From Cryobacterium cryoconiti (lineage in GTDB: Bacteria; Actinomycetota; Actinomycetes; Actinomycetales; Microbacteriaceae): a stretch of DNA of 64,000 nucleotides. Of this stretch, positions 1 through 8,109 are shown in pieces. Where the stretch lies: NCBI RefSeq assembly GCF_004403065.1, contig NZ_SOHA01000020.1, positions 1-64,000 on the forward strand. The letters run 5' to 3'. Numbering within the stretch: the stretch's first letter is position 1; each line of letters opens with the position of its first letter. Made by a program: the position numbers and the translations under genes. A model generated the notes under the pieces. That model saw only the letters and a program-made list of their open reading frames with translations, was not told the origin of the DNA and ran no database searches.

Positions 1-367
1 CGGCGGCGGCCTGGGCGGCAACGGCCTTCGCAGCGGCGGCACGGTTCGCGGCCGCGAGGGCGGCGGCCGAACGGCGAGCGGCGACCGCGGCATCCGTCAC
101 GGCTTTGGCCTCGGCGCGGGCGTCGTCCTCGGCCTGGGCGAGCAGCTTGCGCTGGGTGACCACGGTGCGGGCGTTCGCTTCGAGCCGCACCTGCTGGGGC
201 ACCTCGGACGTTTCGGCGAGAATCCGCATGGTCTGCTGCAGCCGCACGGCGTTGCGCTCGGTGGCCAGGTACTGGCGTCGGCGCGCCCAGGTCGGCATGA
301 GGTAGGTCACCCACAGGGCAGCGGCAACCGCAATCATCACTCCCCCGCCGAGAACCTCGCTACTCAT
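1..367 (-). CDS. Membrane-anchored Ala-rich hypothetical protein (3' part outside window)
   Basis: A leftward reading frame starts at ATG 367 and runs off the left edge; 122 codons are visible. The start is followed by a hydrophobic segment (about residues 6-24) ending in a Trp-Ala-Arg-Arg-Arg stop-transfer, so the N-terminus is probably membrane inserted. After that comes a long, charged, Ala/Glu/Arg-rich stretch likely to be helical or coiled coil. Proteins of this shape occur downstream of galU and a RimJ-type acetyltransferase in related actinobacteria (from memory). It lies 72 bp after the GNAT gene in the same direction and may share its transcript. Function is not recognised. Confidence 0.7.
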   Translation of the reverse strand, partial: MSSEVLGGGVMIAVAAALWVTYLMPTWARRRQYLATERNAVRLQQTMRILAETSEVPQQVRLEANARTVVTQRKLLAQAEDDARAEAKAVTDAAVAARRSAAALAAANRAAAAKAVAAQAAA

Positions 368-439
368 AGTTTCTAAGGTAGGAGCGGCACGGCGGTGCGG
401 GGATGATTACCGAGGGTGTGTCACGGCCAATTACCGGCC

Positions 440-1099
440 TCATCGGTCGCTCACCGGCAACGGATGCGCCGCGGCCGCCCGATCGACGTCCGTCACCCGG
501 GCAGCGTCGGCCGGCGCCAGACCCGACTGCCACCGGTGCAGAACGCCCTGGCGCACTTCCTCGGCCACGAGACCGAAACAGAAATGGTCGCGCCAGTCAC
601 CGTTGATGTGGATGAACCGGCGGCGCAGGCCCTCGTAACGGAAGCCGAGCTTCTCCACGACCCGCAGCGACGGCACGTTCTCGGGCCGGATACAGATCTC
701 CATCCGGTGCAACCCCAGTTGACCGAAGCAGTAGTCGGTGGCCAGCGCCACGGCCGTCGGCGTGATCGACTTGCCCGCGAATTCCTCGCCCACCCAATAG
801 CCGATCGTGGCCGAGGACAGCGAGCCCCAGGTGATCGACGACACGTTCAGCTGACCGGCCAGTTCGCCGTCGTATTCGATCACAAAGGGCAGCCCGCTGC
901 CGGTGCGCGCGTGTGCGAGCAGACTACGGATGCTGGAACGGGTGTCGAAGGACATCGGCGCGTAGGGGCTCGTGGCCTCCCACGTTCGCAGCCAGCCGCG
1001 GTTCTCCATCAGGGACCGCTCGAGGTTCCTGTCGTCGCGCAACCGGATCGGCCGCAGGGTGACGGGTCCGTCATGAAGCGTCGGTAGTGCGATCGCCAC
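440..1099 (-). CDS. GNAT family N-acetyltransferase, RimJ/RimL-like
   Basis: This 219-residue protein is a GNAT-fold acetyltransferase, predicted to move an acetyl group from acetyl-CoA to an amine, as the ribosomal-protein N-acetyltransferases RimJ and RimL do. The N-terminal pattern LRPIRLRDDRNLERSL, the central IGYWVGEEFAGKS (acetyl-CoA loop region) and the C-terminal ENVPSLRVVEKLGFRYEG are typical of the RimJ/RimL subfamily. Its real substrate cannot be read from sequence. The start is GTG at 1099; I see no strong ribosome binding site. It lies 56 bp downstream of galU on the same strand, a pairing common in actinobacteria. Confidence 0.88.
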   Translation of the reverse strand: MAIALPTLHDGPVTLRPIRLRDDRNLERSLMENRGWLRTWEATSPYAPMSFDTRSSIRSLLAHARTGSGLPFVIEYDGELAGQLNVSSITWGSLSSATIGYWVGEEFAGKSITPTAVALATDYCFGQLGLHRMEICIRPENVPSLRVVEKLGFRYEGLRRRFIHINGDWRDHFCFGLVAEEVRQGVLHRWQSGLAPADAARVTDVDRAAAAHPLPVSDR

Positions 1100-1155
1100 A
1101 GTGTGCCCGTCTACTCAATCCCGCGATGGTGTTCCCTCAATGTACCGCTCGTGCC

Positions 1156-2049
1156 CTAGTCGAGGGTCGCGACGAACTCGTGCAGCCACGGCCGCAGATC
1201 GGGCCCGAGGTCTTCACGATCCACCGCGAGCTGCACGATGGCCTTGATGTAGTCGAGGCGGTCGCCCGTGTCGTAGCGGCGGCCGCGGAAGATGACCCCG
1301 TACACACCGCCGGTGGTTTCGGGCGTGAGAGCCATCTCCTGCAGGGCGTCGGTGAGCTGGATCTCATTGCCCTTGCCGGGCAGGGTGTGCTCGAGCACGG
1401 CGAAGACTTCGGGTCGCAGCACGTAGCGACCGATGATGGCCAGGTTCGACGGGGCATCCTCGGTGCTCGGCTTCTCGACCAGCCCGGTCACCCGCACGAC
1501 GTCGGGGTCGTCGGTCGGCTCGACGGCGGCGGCGCCGTAGAGGTGGATCTGCGAGGGCTCGACCTCCATCAGGGCGATGATGGTCGTGTTGCGCTTGGCC
1601 TGCTCGGACAGCATCTTCGTGAGCAGTGGGTCGCGATCGTCGATGATGTCGTCACCGAGCAGCACCGCGAAGGGTTCGTTGCCCACGTGCATCTTGGCGC
1701 GCAACACTGCGTGGCCCAGTCCCAGCGGGTCGCCCTGGCGCACATAGTGGATGTCGGCGAGTTCGGTGGCGTGGTTGACCTTGGCCAGGCGGCCCTGGTC
1801 GCCCTTCTGCTTCAGGATCGCCTCGAGCTCGGTCATGCGGTCGAAGTGGTTCTCCAGCGCGTTCTTGTTGCGGCCGGTGACCATCAGCACGTCGGTCAGA
1901 CCCGCCGAGACGGCTTCCTCGACCACGTACTGAATGGCCGGTTTGTCGACGACGGGCAGCATTTCCTTCGGCATGGCCTTGGTCGCCGGAAGAAAGCGCG
2001 TGCCCAGTCCTGCAGCAGGAATGACGGCTTTGGTAATTGTTGTCCCCAT
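1156..2049 (-). CDS. galU: UTP--glucose-1-phosphate uridylyltransferase
   Basis: GalU makes UDP-glucose from UTP and glucose-1-phosphate, the entry point for cell-envelope glucans, glycolipids and exopolysaccharides. The 297-residue length is normal. The nucleotide-binding N-terminus (VIPAAGLGTRFLPATKAMPK) is intact, as are the VDKPAIQYVVEEA and LGDDIID signatures. Start is ATG 2049. An AGGG lies just upstream, and a TATCGT -10-like box sits 7 nt before the ATG, so a leaderless transcript is possible. UDP-glucose from this enzyme could feed the glycosyltransferases near 21-24 kb (inference). Confidence 0.97.
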   Translation of the reverse strand: MGTTITKAVIPAAGLGTRFLPATKAMPKEMLPVVDKPAIQYVVEEAVSAGLTDVLMVTGRNKNALENHFDRMTELEAILKQKGDQGRLAKVNHATELADIHYVRQGDPLGLGHAVLRAKMHVGNEPFAVLLGDDIIDDRDPLLTKMLSEQAKRNTTIIALMEVEPSQIHLYGAAAVEPTDDPDVVRVTGLVEKPSTEDAPSNLAIIGRYVLRPEVFAVLEHTLPGKGNEIQLTDALQEMALTPETTGGVYGVIFRGRRYDTGDRLDYIKAIVQLAVDREDLGPDLRPWLHEFVATLD

Positions 2050-2083
2050 GGTCCCTACGATATCGGCATCTAGGATGAGTTAT
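2050..2083. promoter_or_regulatory. 34-bp divergent promoter region, galU / 5-formyl-THF cyclo-ligase
   Basis: Only 34 bp separate two divergent start codons. On the + strand TAGGAT at 2071-2076 is 7 nt from ATG 2084. On the - strand TATCGT at 2062-2057 is 7 nt from ATG 2049. Both fit the actinobacterial -10 consensus TANNNT at leaderless spacing. The -35 regions would lie inside the opposite genes. Confidence 0.5.
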
Positions 2084-2662
2084 ATGGACTCCGACATCGG
2101 TCATCGAAAGCGCGCGCTCCGCGCCGAGCTGCGGGAGCGCCGCCAGAACATGTCTTCGGTGCAGCGGGATGCCGCGACGGCCGGCCTCACCCAGAACCTG
2201 CAGAGCATCACCCTGGACCTGTCGGCCCGGTCGATTTCCTGTTATCTGTCGAGTCGCACCGAACCGGACACCCGGCCGTTCGTGAACTGGGCGGAGGCTC
2301 AGGGCATCCGTGTGCTGTTCCCGGTCTCCCGCGATGACGGCCTGCTCGACTGGACCGTCGGTGAAGACCAGACCGAATTCGAGGGCCTTTCGGGCGCGCC
2401 GGAGCCGCAGGGCCTCCTGCTCGGCCCGATCGCGATCAACGACGTCGACCTGATCGTCGTGCCGGCCGCCGCCATCGACGCGTCCGGACTGCGCATGGGC
2501 TGGGGTCGCGGCTACTACGACAAGACCCTCGGCTCGATGGAGAAGTGCCCGCCGGTGTACGCCGTCGTCTTCGACAACGAGTTCGTCGACGAAGTACCCC
2601 GCGAGGTGCACGACCAGCCGGTGGACGGCCTGGTCACCCCCACGCGCATCATCGCGTTCTGA
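2084..2662 (+). CDS. 5-formyltetrahydrofolate cyclo-ligase
   Basis: This enzyme uses ATP to convert 5-formyl-tetrahydrofolate to 5,10-methenyl-tetrahydrofolate, returning stored folate to the one-carbon pool. The 192-residue protein has the N-terminal RKRALRAELRERR basic helix and the conserved C-terminal GLRMGWGRGYYDKTL ATP/folate-binding motif, followed by the usual DQPVDGLVTP ending. I chose ATG 2084 because it gives the family length and is preceded by AGGATGAG; ATG 2075 in the same frame is the alternative. It is followed 92 bp later by the FmdB gene, a common actinobacterial order that continues to mscL. Confidence 0.93.
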   Translation: MDSDIGHRKRALRAELRERRQNMSSVQRDAATAGLTQNLQSITLDLSARSISCYLSSRTEPDTRPFVNWAEAQGIRVLFPVSRDDGLLDWTVGEDQTEFEGLSGAPEPQGLLLGPIAINDVDLIVVPAAAIDASGLRMGWGRGYYDKTLGSMEKCPPVYAVVFDNEFVDEVPREVHDQPVDGLVTPTRIIAF

Positions 2663-2754
2663 CCCGTTCCCCCCTACTTTCCCGCCCGTTCCACGAAAGC
2701 CATTCAACAATCGGAGATTCCGGCCCGCGCGCCGGTTCCCCCATCGGAGTTCCA

Positions 2755-3111
2755 GTGCCTACCTATTCTTATCGCTGCACCGAGTGCGACACCGCGTTCG
2801 ACATCCAGCAAGCCTTCACCGACAACACGCTGACCGAGTGTCCGAGCTGCGGTGGCAAGCTGCGCAAGGTCTTCTCGTCGATCGGTGTGACCTTCAGCGG
2901 GTCCGGCTTCTACAGCAACGACTCCCGGTCGGATGCGAAGCGCTCACTCGAACGCTCGTCGAAGACCTCGGACAAAAAGTCCGAGAGCACATCGGCCGAC
3001 TCCGGCTCGAGCTCGAGCTCCACTTCCAGCGAGAAGTCCGCCGCCGCCTCGACGCCCGCAGCGAAACCCGCCACCAGCAGCACGTCAGCGCCGGCGGCGA
3101 AAGCCTCCTGA
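2755..3111 (+). CDS. FmdB family zinc-ribbon protein
   Basis: A 118-residue protein starts at GTG 2755, with GGAG 6 nt upstream. Its first 50 residues are an FmdB-type zinc ribbon with two CxxC pairs (CTEC and CPSC), followed by a short GVTFSGSGFY motif seen in most FmdB proteins. The rest is a Ser/Lys/Ala-rich low-complexity tail and probably disordered. FmdB was named as a putative regulator, but the cellular role of most members is unknown. It lies in the common order 5-FCL, fmdB, mscL. Confidence 0.9.
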   Translation: MPTYSYRCTECDTAFDIQQAFTDNTLTECPSCGGKLRKVFSSIGVTFSGSGFYSNDSRSDAKRSLERSSKTSDKKSESTSADSGSSSSSTSSEKSAAASTPAAKPATSSTSAPAAKAS

Positions 3112-3177
3112 AGTAATTCCCCTCTCACCACCCCCCACTCGCCTGTCCCGGCGCCGAAACCTCACCGGAGAATCACC

Positions 3178-3615
3178 ATGATCCAGGGCTTCAAAGAATT
3201 CATCATGCGCGGCAACGTCATCGAGCTGGCCGTCGCCGTGGTCATCGGCGCCGCGTTCACCGCGGTCGTCCACGCCATCGTCGCGGGTATCTTCAACCCG
3301 CTGATCGCGGCGATCTTCAATTCGGAGAGCCTCGCCAAGGCCATGGTCGTCGACCTGCCCGGCGGCGGGGAGCTGTCGTTCGGGCTCGTGCTCGCGGCGG
3401 CCATCAACTTCCTTCTGGTCGCGGCCGTCGTCTACTTCGTCTTCGTGATGCCGCTCAACCACGTCAAGCACGCGCAGGAGCGCCGCCGTGCGGCCGGGCT
3501 TCCCACCGAGGCCGAGGCCGCCGCCCCGGCGACGGAACTCGACCTCCTGACCGAGATCCGCGACCTTCTGGCCGCCGGAGCGACGATCGACCAGGGTCCG
3601 AAGCACACCCGGTAA
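3178..3615 (+). CDS. mscL: Large-conductance mechanosensitive channel MscL
   Basis: MscL is the homopentameric membrane channel that opens under high membrane tension and vents solutes during osmotic downshock. The 145-residue sequence begins with the signature amphipathic start (MIQGFKEFIMRGN) followed by TM1 (VIELAVAVVIGAAF), a short periplasm-side loop, TM2 (about residues 70-95), and a charged C-terminal bundle helix (ATELDLLTEIRDLL). The start ATG 3178 gives the usual N-terminus. GGAG precedes it at about 7 nt. Confidence 0.97.
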   Translation: MIQGFKEFIMRGNVIELAVAVVIGAAFTAVVHAIVAGIFNPLIAAIFNSESLAKAMVVDLPGGGELSFGLVLAAAINFLLVAAVVYFVFVMPLNHVKHAQERRRAAGLPTEAEAAAPATELDLLTEIRDLLAAGATIDQGPKHTR

Positions 3616-3904
3616 CCGGGCGGGTCCCACCCGATCGGCGGCGCAGCCTCCGGTCCGGAATCGAACCAATTCGACGGAGATTCTGCCCGGATCGGCCTTG
3701 ACCAGCCCGAAACCCCGCTCCACGACGAAAATCTCTGTCGAATTCGTTCGGGGCGTGGGCGGCGAGCGGCGGGTGAACGTCCGCTCCGGACCCGCACTGG
3801 TCCGTGACGGCCGGTGCATGTGGGCGACGGATGTCCCGAGTCAGCCACACGCGCGCGCTCGGCCTGCGCCCAGGCAGCAGGGGCCCAGGCAGCAGCGCGG
3901 ACGG
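3616..3904. other. 289-bp intergenic region with a long imperfect inverted repeat
   Basis: No convincing gene lies between mscL and the small protein at 3905. Two 17-bp arms (3668-3684 and 3728-3744) are reverse complements at about 14 positions, sharing the core AATTCGAC.GAGATT, and enclose 43 bp. There is no T-run, so this is not a classic terminator; it could be a structured 3' end for the convergent transcripts or a protein-binding site. Confidence 0.45.
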
Positions 3905-4183
3905 CTACCAGTGCGGCGGGCGGTCCTGCCGGAGCCGCTCGTCGTTGACGCCGCGGGTGCCCGGTCCGTCGGGGTCGGCGGGCACGACGCCGCCCTCCTC
4001 GCGCAGAACCGGCGGATGCGGATTCGGGTCGGTGCCCGGCGCCGGCGTCAGCCGGGCGCGCCGTGAGGTACCGCCCGACGTGACGACCGACTGTCGGGGA
4101 ACGCCGGATGCCGGTGTCCGCGGGGCGAGCCCGGCAGGACCGACGCCCGCCTCATCCTCCTCGGGCGCTGCGCGCTCAGGCAC
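3905..4183 (-). CDS. Small hypothetical protein coupled to the helicase gene
   Basis: This 92-residue frame starts at GTG 4183, which overlaps the helicase stop by 8 bp, so translation is probably coupled. The sequence is Pro/Gly/Arg rich and looks disordered. It ends in the charged tail NDERLRQDRPPHW, which resembles C-termini of small conserved proteins found after this helicase in related genomes (from memory). No domain is recognised. The coupling and the terminal motif are the main reasons to accept it as real. Confidence 0.55.
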   Translation of the reverse strand: MPERAAPEEDEAGVGPAGLAPRTPASGVPRQSVVTSGGTSRRARLTPAPGTDPNPHPPVLREEGGVVPADPDGPGTRGVNDERLRQDRPPHW

Positions 4184-7100
4184 CAGGCCGGCGTACCGTG
4201 CCGGATGAACCAGGCCCGGCCGAACCGTGTGCCGCCGATCCCGGAGCGGAGGGCGTCGCCGTCACCCCGACCAGGGCGGCCACGCGCGCGGCCACCGCGT
4301 CCGGGTTGCTGAACAGTTCGAAGCTGTGCACGCGCAGGTAGTGCCAGCCGAGCCGGCGCAGCACCTCGGGGCGGAGCCTCAGGGACTCGCGCAGGCTCGA
4401 TCGGCCGACGACGGCATCCGTCTCGACGACGACGGCGCGGCCCGCGTGCGAGCCGGCGAGCGCCAGCTTGCCGCGGTGCCCGAGCGACACGGTGAGGCCA
4501 AGCCGTTCGAGCCGGCGGGCCAGGTCGACCAGCATGGCCTCGCTCGCGTCGGGCACCTGCGCCTCGTTGCGGCGCGCCTCGGTCTCGCTGAGCACCTGGG
4601 AGAGCGCGAGGATGCCGTGGCGCTGACGGTCCTCGTCGATGTCGGAGGGGCGGAAACAGGAGACGATGTCCATGGCGCGGCGCGCGCGGGTCATACCGAT
4701 GGCCAGCAGCCGTTCGCCGCCGGGTTCGCCGAGGGAACCGAAGTTCGTCAGCAGCCGACCGTGCGGGGTGCGGCCGTAGCCGATGGAGAAGATGACGCGG
4801 TCGCGGCTCTGCGCCACGGCCTGCTCGAGCGTGAGCACCGTGAACGGTTCGGCCCGGTCCTTGAGGATGAAGTCGGAGAGGTCGGTGCGCTTGGAGAAGG
4901 CGGACAGCACGGCCTGGTGCACGCGCACGGAGTGCCGCGCGCTGGCCGTGATCACCATCAGCGATTCCTTCGGGCGCTTGACGGCGTGGTCCATGACGAG
5001 TTCGACGACCTTCGCGACCTCGGCGTCGACGCTCTCCACGGCCCCGGAGTCGGCGTCGGGCATGCCGTGCCCGCCGGCGACGTAGTTGATGGTGAGGCTG
5101 CCGTGCCCGAGGTAGCTGCCCGCCCAGGGCAGGGAGTCGATGCGGCCGCCGTAGAAGCGGTGATTGACGAGCTCCGCGAGGTCTTCGCCGCCCGCGCGGT
5201 AGCTGCGGGTCAGGGTGAGGGTCGGCAGGAGTTCACCGAGACGGGCCAGGGCGGAGTCGGCGTGGAGGGCGTCCACGTTGGTCTCCTGCAGCGGCTTGTC
5301 GTCGGCGGCGGCCGTGATGCCGGTCTCGAACGAGGACGGCGTCTGCGTGACCGGGTCGCCGAACGCCACGATCTGGCGGCCGCGACGGATGGCGCCCACA
5401 TTTTCGGCCAGGGTGGTCGCGCCGGCGTCGACCAGGAGCACGGTGTCGAAGCTCATCAGGTCGTCAAGGCCGGCAACCTCGTAGGGCGAGGCCAGCCAGA
5501 CCGGGGCGAGCACGCGGCCCAGGTGCGGGGCGGCCTTGTGCAGGCGGGTGGGGGTGGCCCGGTCCGCGCGCAGCAGGCGCCGGAGGTTATCGGCCTCTTC
5601 GGGCCAGTCGACGACACCGATCTTCCAGGTTTCGGCGAGCAGCCAGGCCAGCAGCTGCCCGGTGGTCGAGGCGTGCGCCTCGTCGACCAGCCGGAAGTCG
5701 GCCTCGAGTCGGTCGAGCACCTGGGTGTTCGCGTTCAGGAGGGCCTTGTCGCCGCTGAGCATGGTCTCGAGCACGGACTGCCACCAGGCGAGCTCGAGTT
5801 CGTCGGCGACGTCTTTCTCTGACACGTGACGCTGGGCCAGGTCGGTCATCAGGGGGTCGAGGTTGTGCTCGCGCAGGGTGGCCAGCAACGCGGTGCGCTC
5901 GTGCAGGTTCGCGAGCACCTCGCTCTCGGCGGCCAGTCCGGAGATCGCGTAGATCAATTCCTTGACCGGGCGATTCGACAGCTGCCGCGTCGTTCCGGCC
6001 GTGCCGAGGGGGATGTCGAGGCTCGCCAGGTCTTCGGAGACACGCTGGTAGGCCACATGCACATCCGAAATTCCCACCGGGACCTCGGGGGTGACGCCGG
6101 CCACCACGAAGCGCTGCCACAGGGTGCGCTGCTGCTGGATGCGACGCAGGCTCTCGTTCATGTCGCTCACGTGAACGCCCGGACGCAGGTACTCCACGGC
6201 CAGCTTGCGCAGGCGGCGGCGGTTGGCTCCGGTCATGTCGGGCGATTCCCGACGAGATGCGGTCGCCGTGATCAGTTCGGTCAGCGACCGGTCGAAGACG
6301 GCCGGCTGGAACTTGTCGAGGGTCTCCCGGATGTCGAGCAGGAGACGCAGGTACACGCCCAGTTCGGCGATGGTCTCGAAGGGGCGCAACCGGGTCTGGC
6401 CGACGAGGCCGGCGGCGCGCTCGAGCAGGCGCGGCAGTTCGACCTGGTTGACCCGTTTGGCGAGCTGATGCGCCCCCGAGGCGTCGGCCGGGGAGGTGAA
6501 GGACGCCCCGTACCAGGGTGAGTCGCCGGGGCCGTAGCGGAATTCGCCGAGCGCGGCGGCCTTGATCAGAGTGGCGGCGGCGAGCGGCCGGCCCTGCGCC
6601 AGACGTTCGAGCGCGTTGCGGTCGAGGCGGGCCGTGGTCGACGGCGGGGCAGGCAACTGCGCCAGGCGGGCGAGCTCGCCGAGGGCGTCGAGCACGGACA
6701 CCCCGAGGGCCGGGTCGCGCCGGGTGAGCGCCGACCGGTAGTCGAGCAGCACCTTGCGCAGTCGCACGAGCGCGTCGTCCACGTCGCCGACCAGGGGCTG
6801 GGTGGCCTTCTCGTTGCGGGTGATCGACTGGATCAGGTCACGGCGCAGGGTGCGCGGGGTGACCGCGACCCCGGGCAGCCCGACCTGCACCAGACGGTGC
6901 GCGATGCCGTCGAGGCTGGAGCGGCGGGCGCTGACCACGAGCACGCGCTTGTGCTGCGCGATCAGCGATCCGATCGCGTTCACGATGGTCTGGGTGCCGC
7001 CGGTGCCGGGAAGTGTTTTGACGACCAGGGAGTTGCCGGCCGCGATCTGGGCGACGACGTTCTCCTGCTCGGAGTCGGCGTCGAGCAGCAGGGTGTCGGT

Positions 7101-7970
7101 GGCCGGCGGCCGGGAGTCCTGGCCGATCGGGACGACGGGGTTGTACGCGGTCTCGATGGCGCGGCGGGCGTTGTTGTTGCCGCCGATCGCGTCAAGAAGC
7201 GGATGGTCCAGCTCGGCGGCATCCGCGGCGAGTGCCCGTCCCACGTCGGCGAAGGAGGACGCCACGAGACGGGGAACCACGTTGAACCAGGGCAGGTGCG
7301 AGGTCAGTCCGCGCAGGCGGTCGATCACGGGTTGCGGTTTGAAGGCGCCGTTGGTGACGGCCAGCGCCACGAACGCGTCGGCATCGAGCACGATCTGGAA
7401 CTGGTCCTTCAGCGCGCGTGCCAGCTCCGGGTTCAGGAACGGCTGGCCCTTGAGTTTGAGTTCGAAGTCGCGGCCGTACCGACGGATCGCGAGCGGGCGC
7501 AGCAGCACGGGGGCGCTGTAGTCCACGTCGTTGTAGCGCCACTCGGCGAGGCCGATGGCGAGGTTGACCGACTCGATCCCGCGCATGGAGCGCAGTTCGA
7601 TGCCTTTCTGGGTGATCTCACCGGCCGCCAGCCTGGCGTTCCTGAGGGCCAGCTCGTCGCGGATCAGGTTGGAGAGCAGCGTCGTCTTGCCGGTGATGAA
7701 CTGGGGCAGGCCGCCCGGGTGGGTGGCACTGAGTTCGATGCGGGTGCGGGGGCCGTCGCTGAAGTGCAGCAGCGGGGAACGCCCGCCCACCTCGGCGAGT
7801 TCGTCGCGCCAGCGCTGCCAGACGGGGTCGGCCACATTGCCCACGGTGAGGGACGGATCGCCCAGGCTGACCGCGTGCGCGGCCGCGGAATCGTGCGGGT
7901 CAGCAGACGGAGCATCCTGAATCTCCGTCAGGAAGCCGTCGTCATCTAGTTTCTTATCGAGGCGCCACAC
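4176..7970 (-). CDS. DUF4011/SF1 helicase-like protein with C-terminal MTES_1575-type nuclease fold
   Basis: This protein of about 1264 residues has the layout of the DUF4011-SF1 helicase-nuclease family: an N-terminal DUF4011-like region, an SF1 core, and a C-terminal restriction-endonuclease-like domain (about residues 1157-1230, with VVETDA and LRRLGWHYLRVHS). Its motifs are degenerate. The Walker A reads PGTGGTQT near residue 320, with Gly where the catalytic Lys belongs. The Walker B reads LLVDAGATT near residue 843, with Ala for Glu. Motif III (AFGDPVTQTP) and motif VI (GMTRARRA) are still recognisable. The start is uncertain: GTG 7970 has AGG 9 nt upstream and GTG 7979 is the alternative. 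It may be a DNA-repair or defence factor that no longer hydrolyses ATP. Confidence 0.82.
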   Translation of the reverse strand: MWRLDKKLDDDGFLTEIQDAPSADPHDSAAAHAVSLGDPSLTVGNVADPVWQRWRDELAEVGGRSPLLHFSDGPRTRIELSATHPGGLPQFITGKTTLLSNLIRDELALRNARLAAGEITQKGIELRSMRGIESVNLAIGLAEWRYNDVDYSAPVLLRPLAIRRYGRDFELKLKGQPFLNPELARALKDQFQIVLDADAFVALAVTNGAFKPQPVIDRLRGLTSHLPWFNVVPRLVASSFADVGRALAADAAELDHPLLDAIGGNNNARRAIETAYNPVVPIGQDSRPPATDTLLLDADSEQENVVAQIAAGNSLVVKTLPGTGGTQTIVNAIGSLIAQHKRVLVVSARRSSLDGIAHRLVQVGLPGVAVTPRTLRRDLIQSITRNEKATQPLVGDVDDALVRLRKVLLDYRSALTRRDPALGVSVLDALGELARLAQLPAPPSTTARLDRNALERLAQGRPLAAATLIKAAALGEFRYGPGDSPWYGASFTSPADASGAHQLAKRVNQVELPRLLERAAGLVGQTRLRPFETIAELGVYLRLLLDIRETLDKFQPAVFDRSLTELITATASRRESPDMTGANRRRLRKLAVEYLRPGVHVSDMNESLRRIQQQRTLWQRFVVAGVTPEVPVGISDVHVAYQRVSEDLASLDIPLGTAGTTRQLSNRPVKELIYAISGLAAESEVLANLHERTALLATLREHNLDPLMTDLAQRHVSEKDVADELELAWWQSVLETMLSGDKALLNANTQVLDRLEADFRLVDEAHASTTGQLLAWLLAETWKIGVVDWPEEADNLRRLLRADRATPTRLHKAAPHLGRVLAPVWLASPYEVAGLDDLMSFDTVLLVDAGATTLAENVGAIRRGRQIVAFGDPVTQTPSSFETGITAAADDKPLQETNVDALHADSALARLGELLPTLTLTRSYRAGGEDLAELVNHRFYGGRIDSLPWAGSYLGHGSLTINYVAGGHGMPDADSGAVESVDAEVAKVVELVMDHAVKRPKESLMVITASARHSVRVHQAVLSAFSKRTDLSDFILKDRAEPFTVLTLEQAVAQSRDRVIFSIGYGRTPHGRLLTNFGSLGEPGGERLLAIGMTRARRAMDIVSCFRPSDIDEDRQRHGILALSQVLSETEARRNEAQVPDASEAMLVDLARRLERLGLTVSLGHRGKLALAGSHAGRAVVVETDAVVGRSSLRESLRLRPEVLRRLGWHYLRVHSFELFSNPDAVAARVAALVGVTATPSAPGSAAHGSAGPGSSGTVRRPGA

Positions 7971-8109
7971 ACTCGACACCCTAAGCCAATCACCTCCGAT
8001 TCCCCGGCAGGCGGCCCGGAATTGCGGGGATTCGAGCCCGAATTGGGCCAAATCGGGGCTTCCGGATGCGCGTGCGGCCGTGATCGAATCGGCTTGCGAG
8101 AATGGTGCA

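Noticed and set aside
4227-5822. 531-codon + strand frame opposite the helicase
   Set aside because: Antisense shadow with repeated Val/Gly/Arg/His composition and no motifs.
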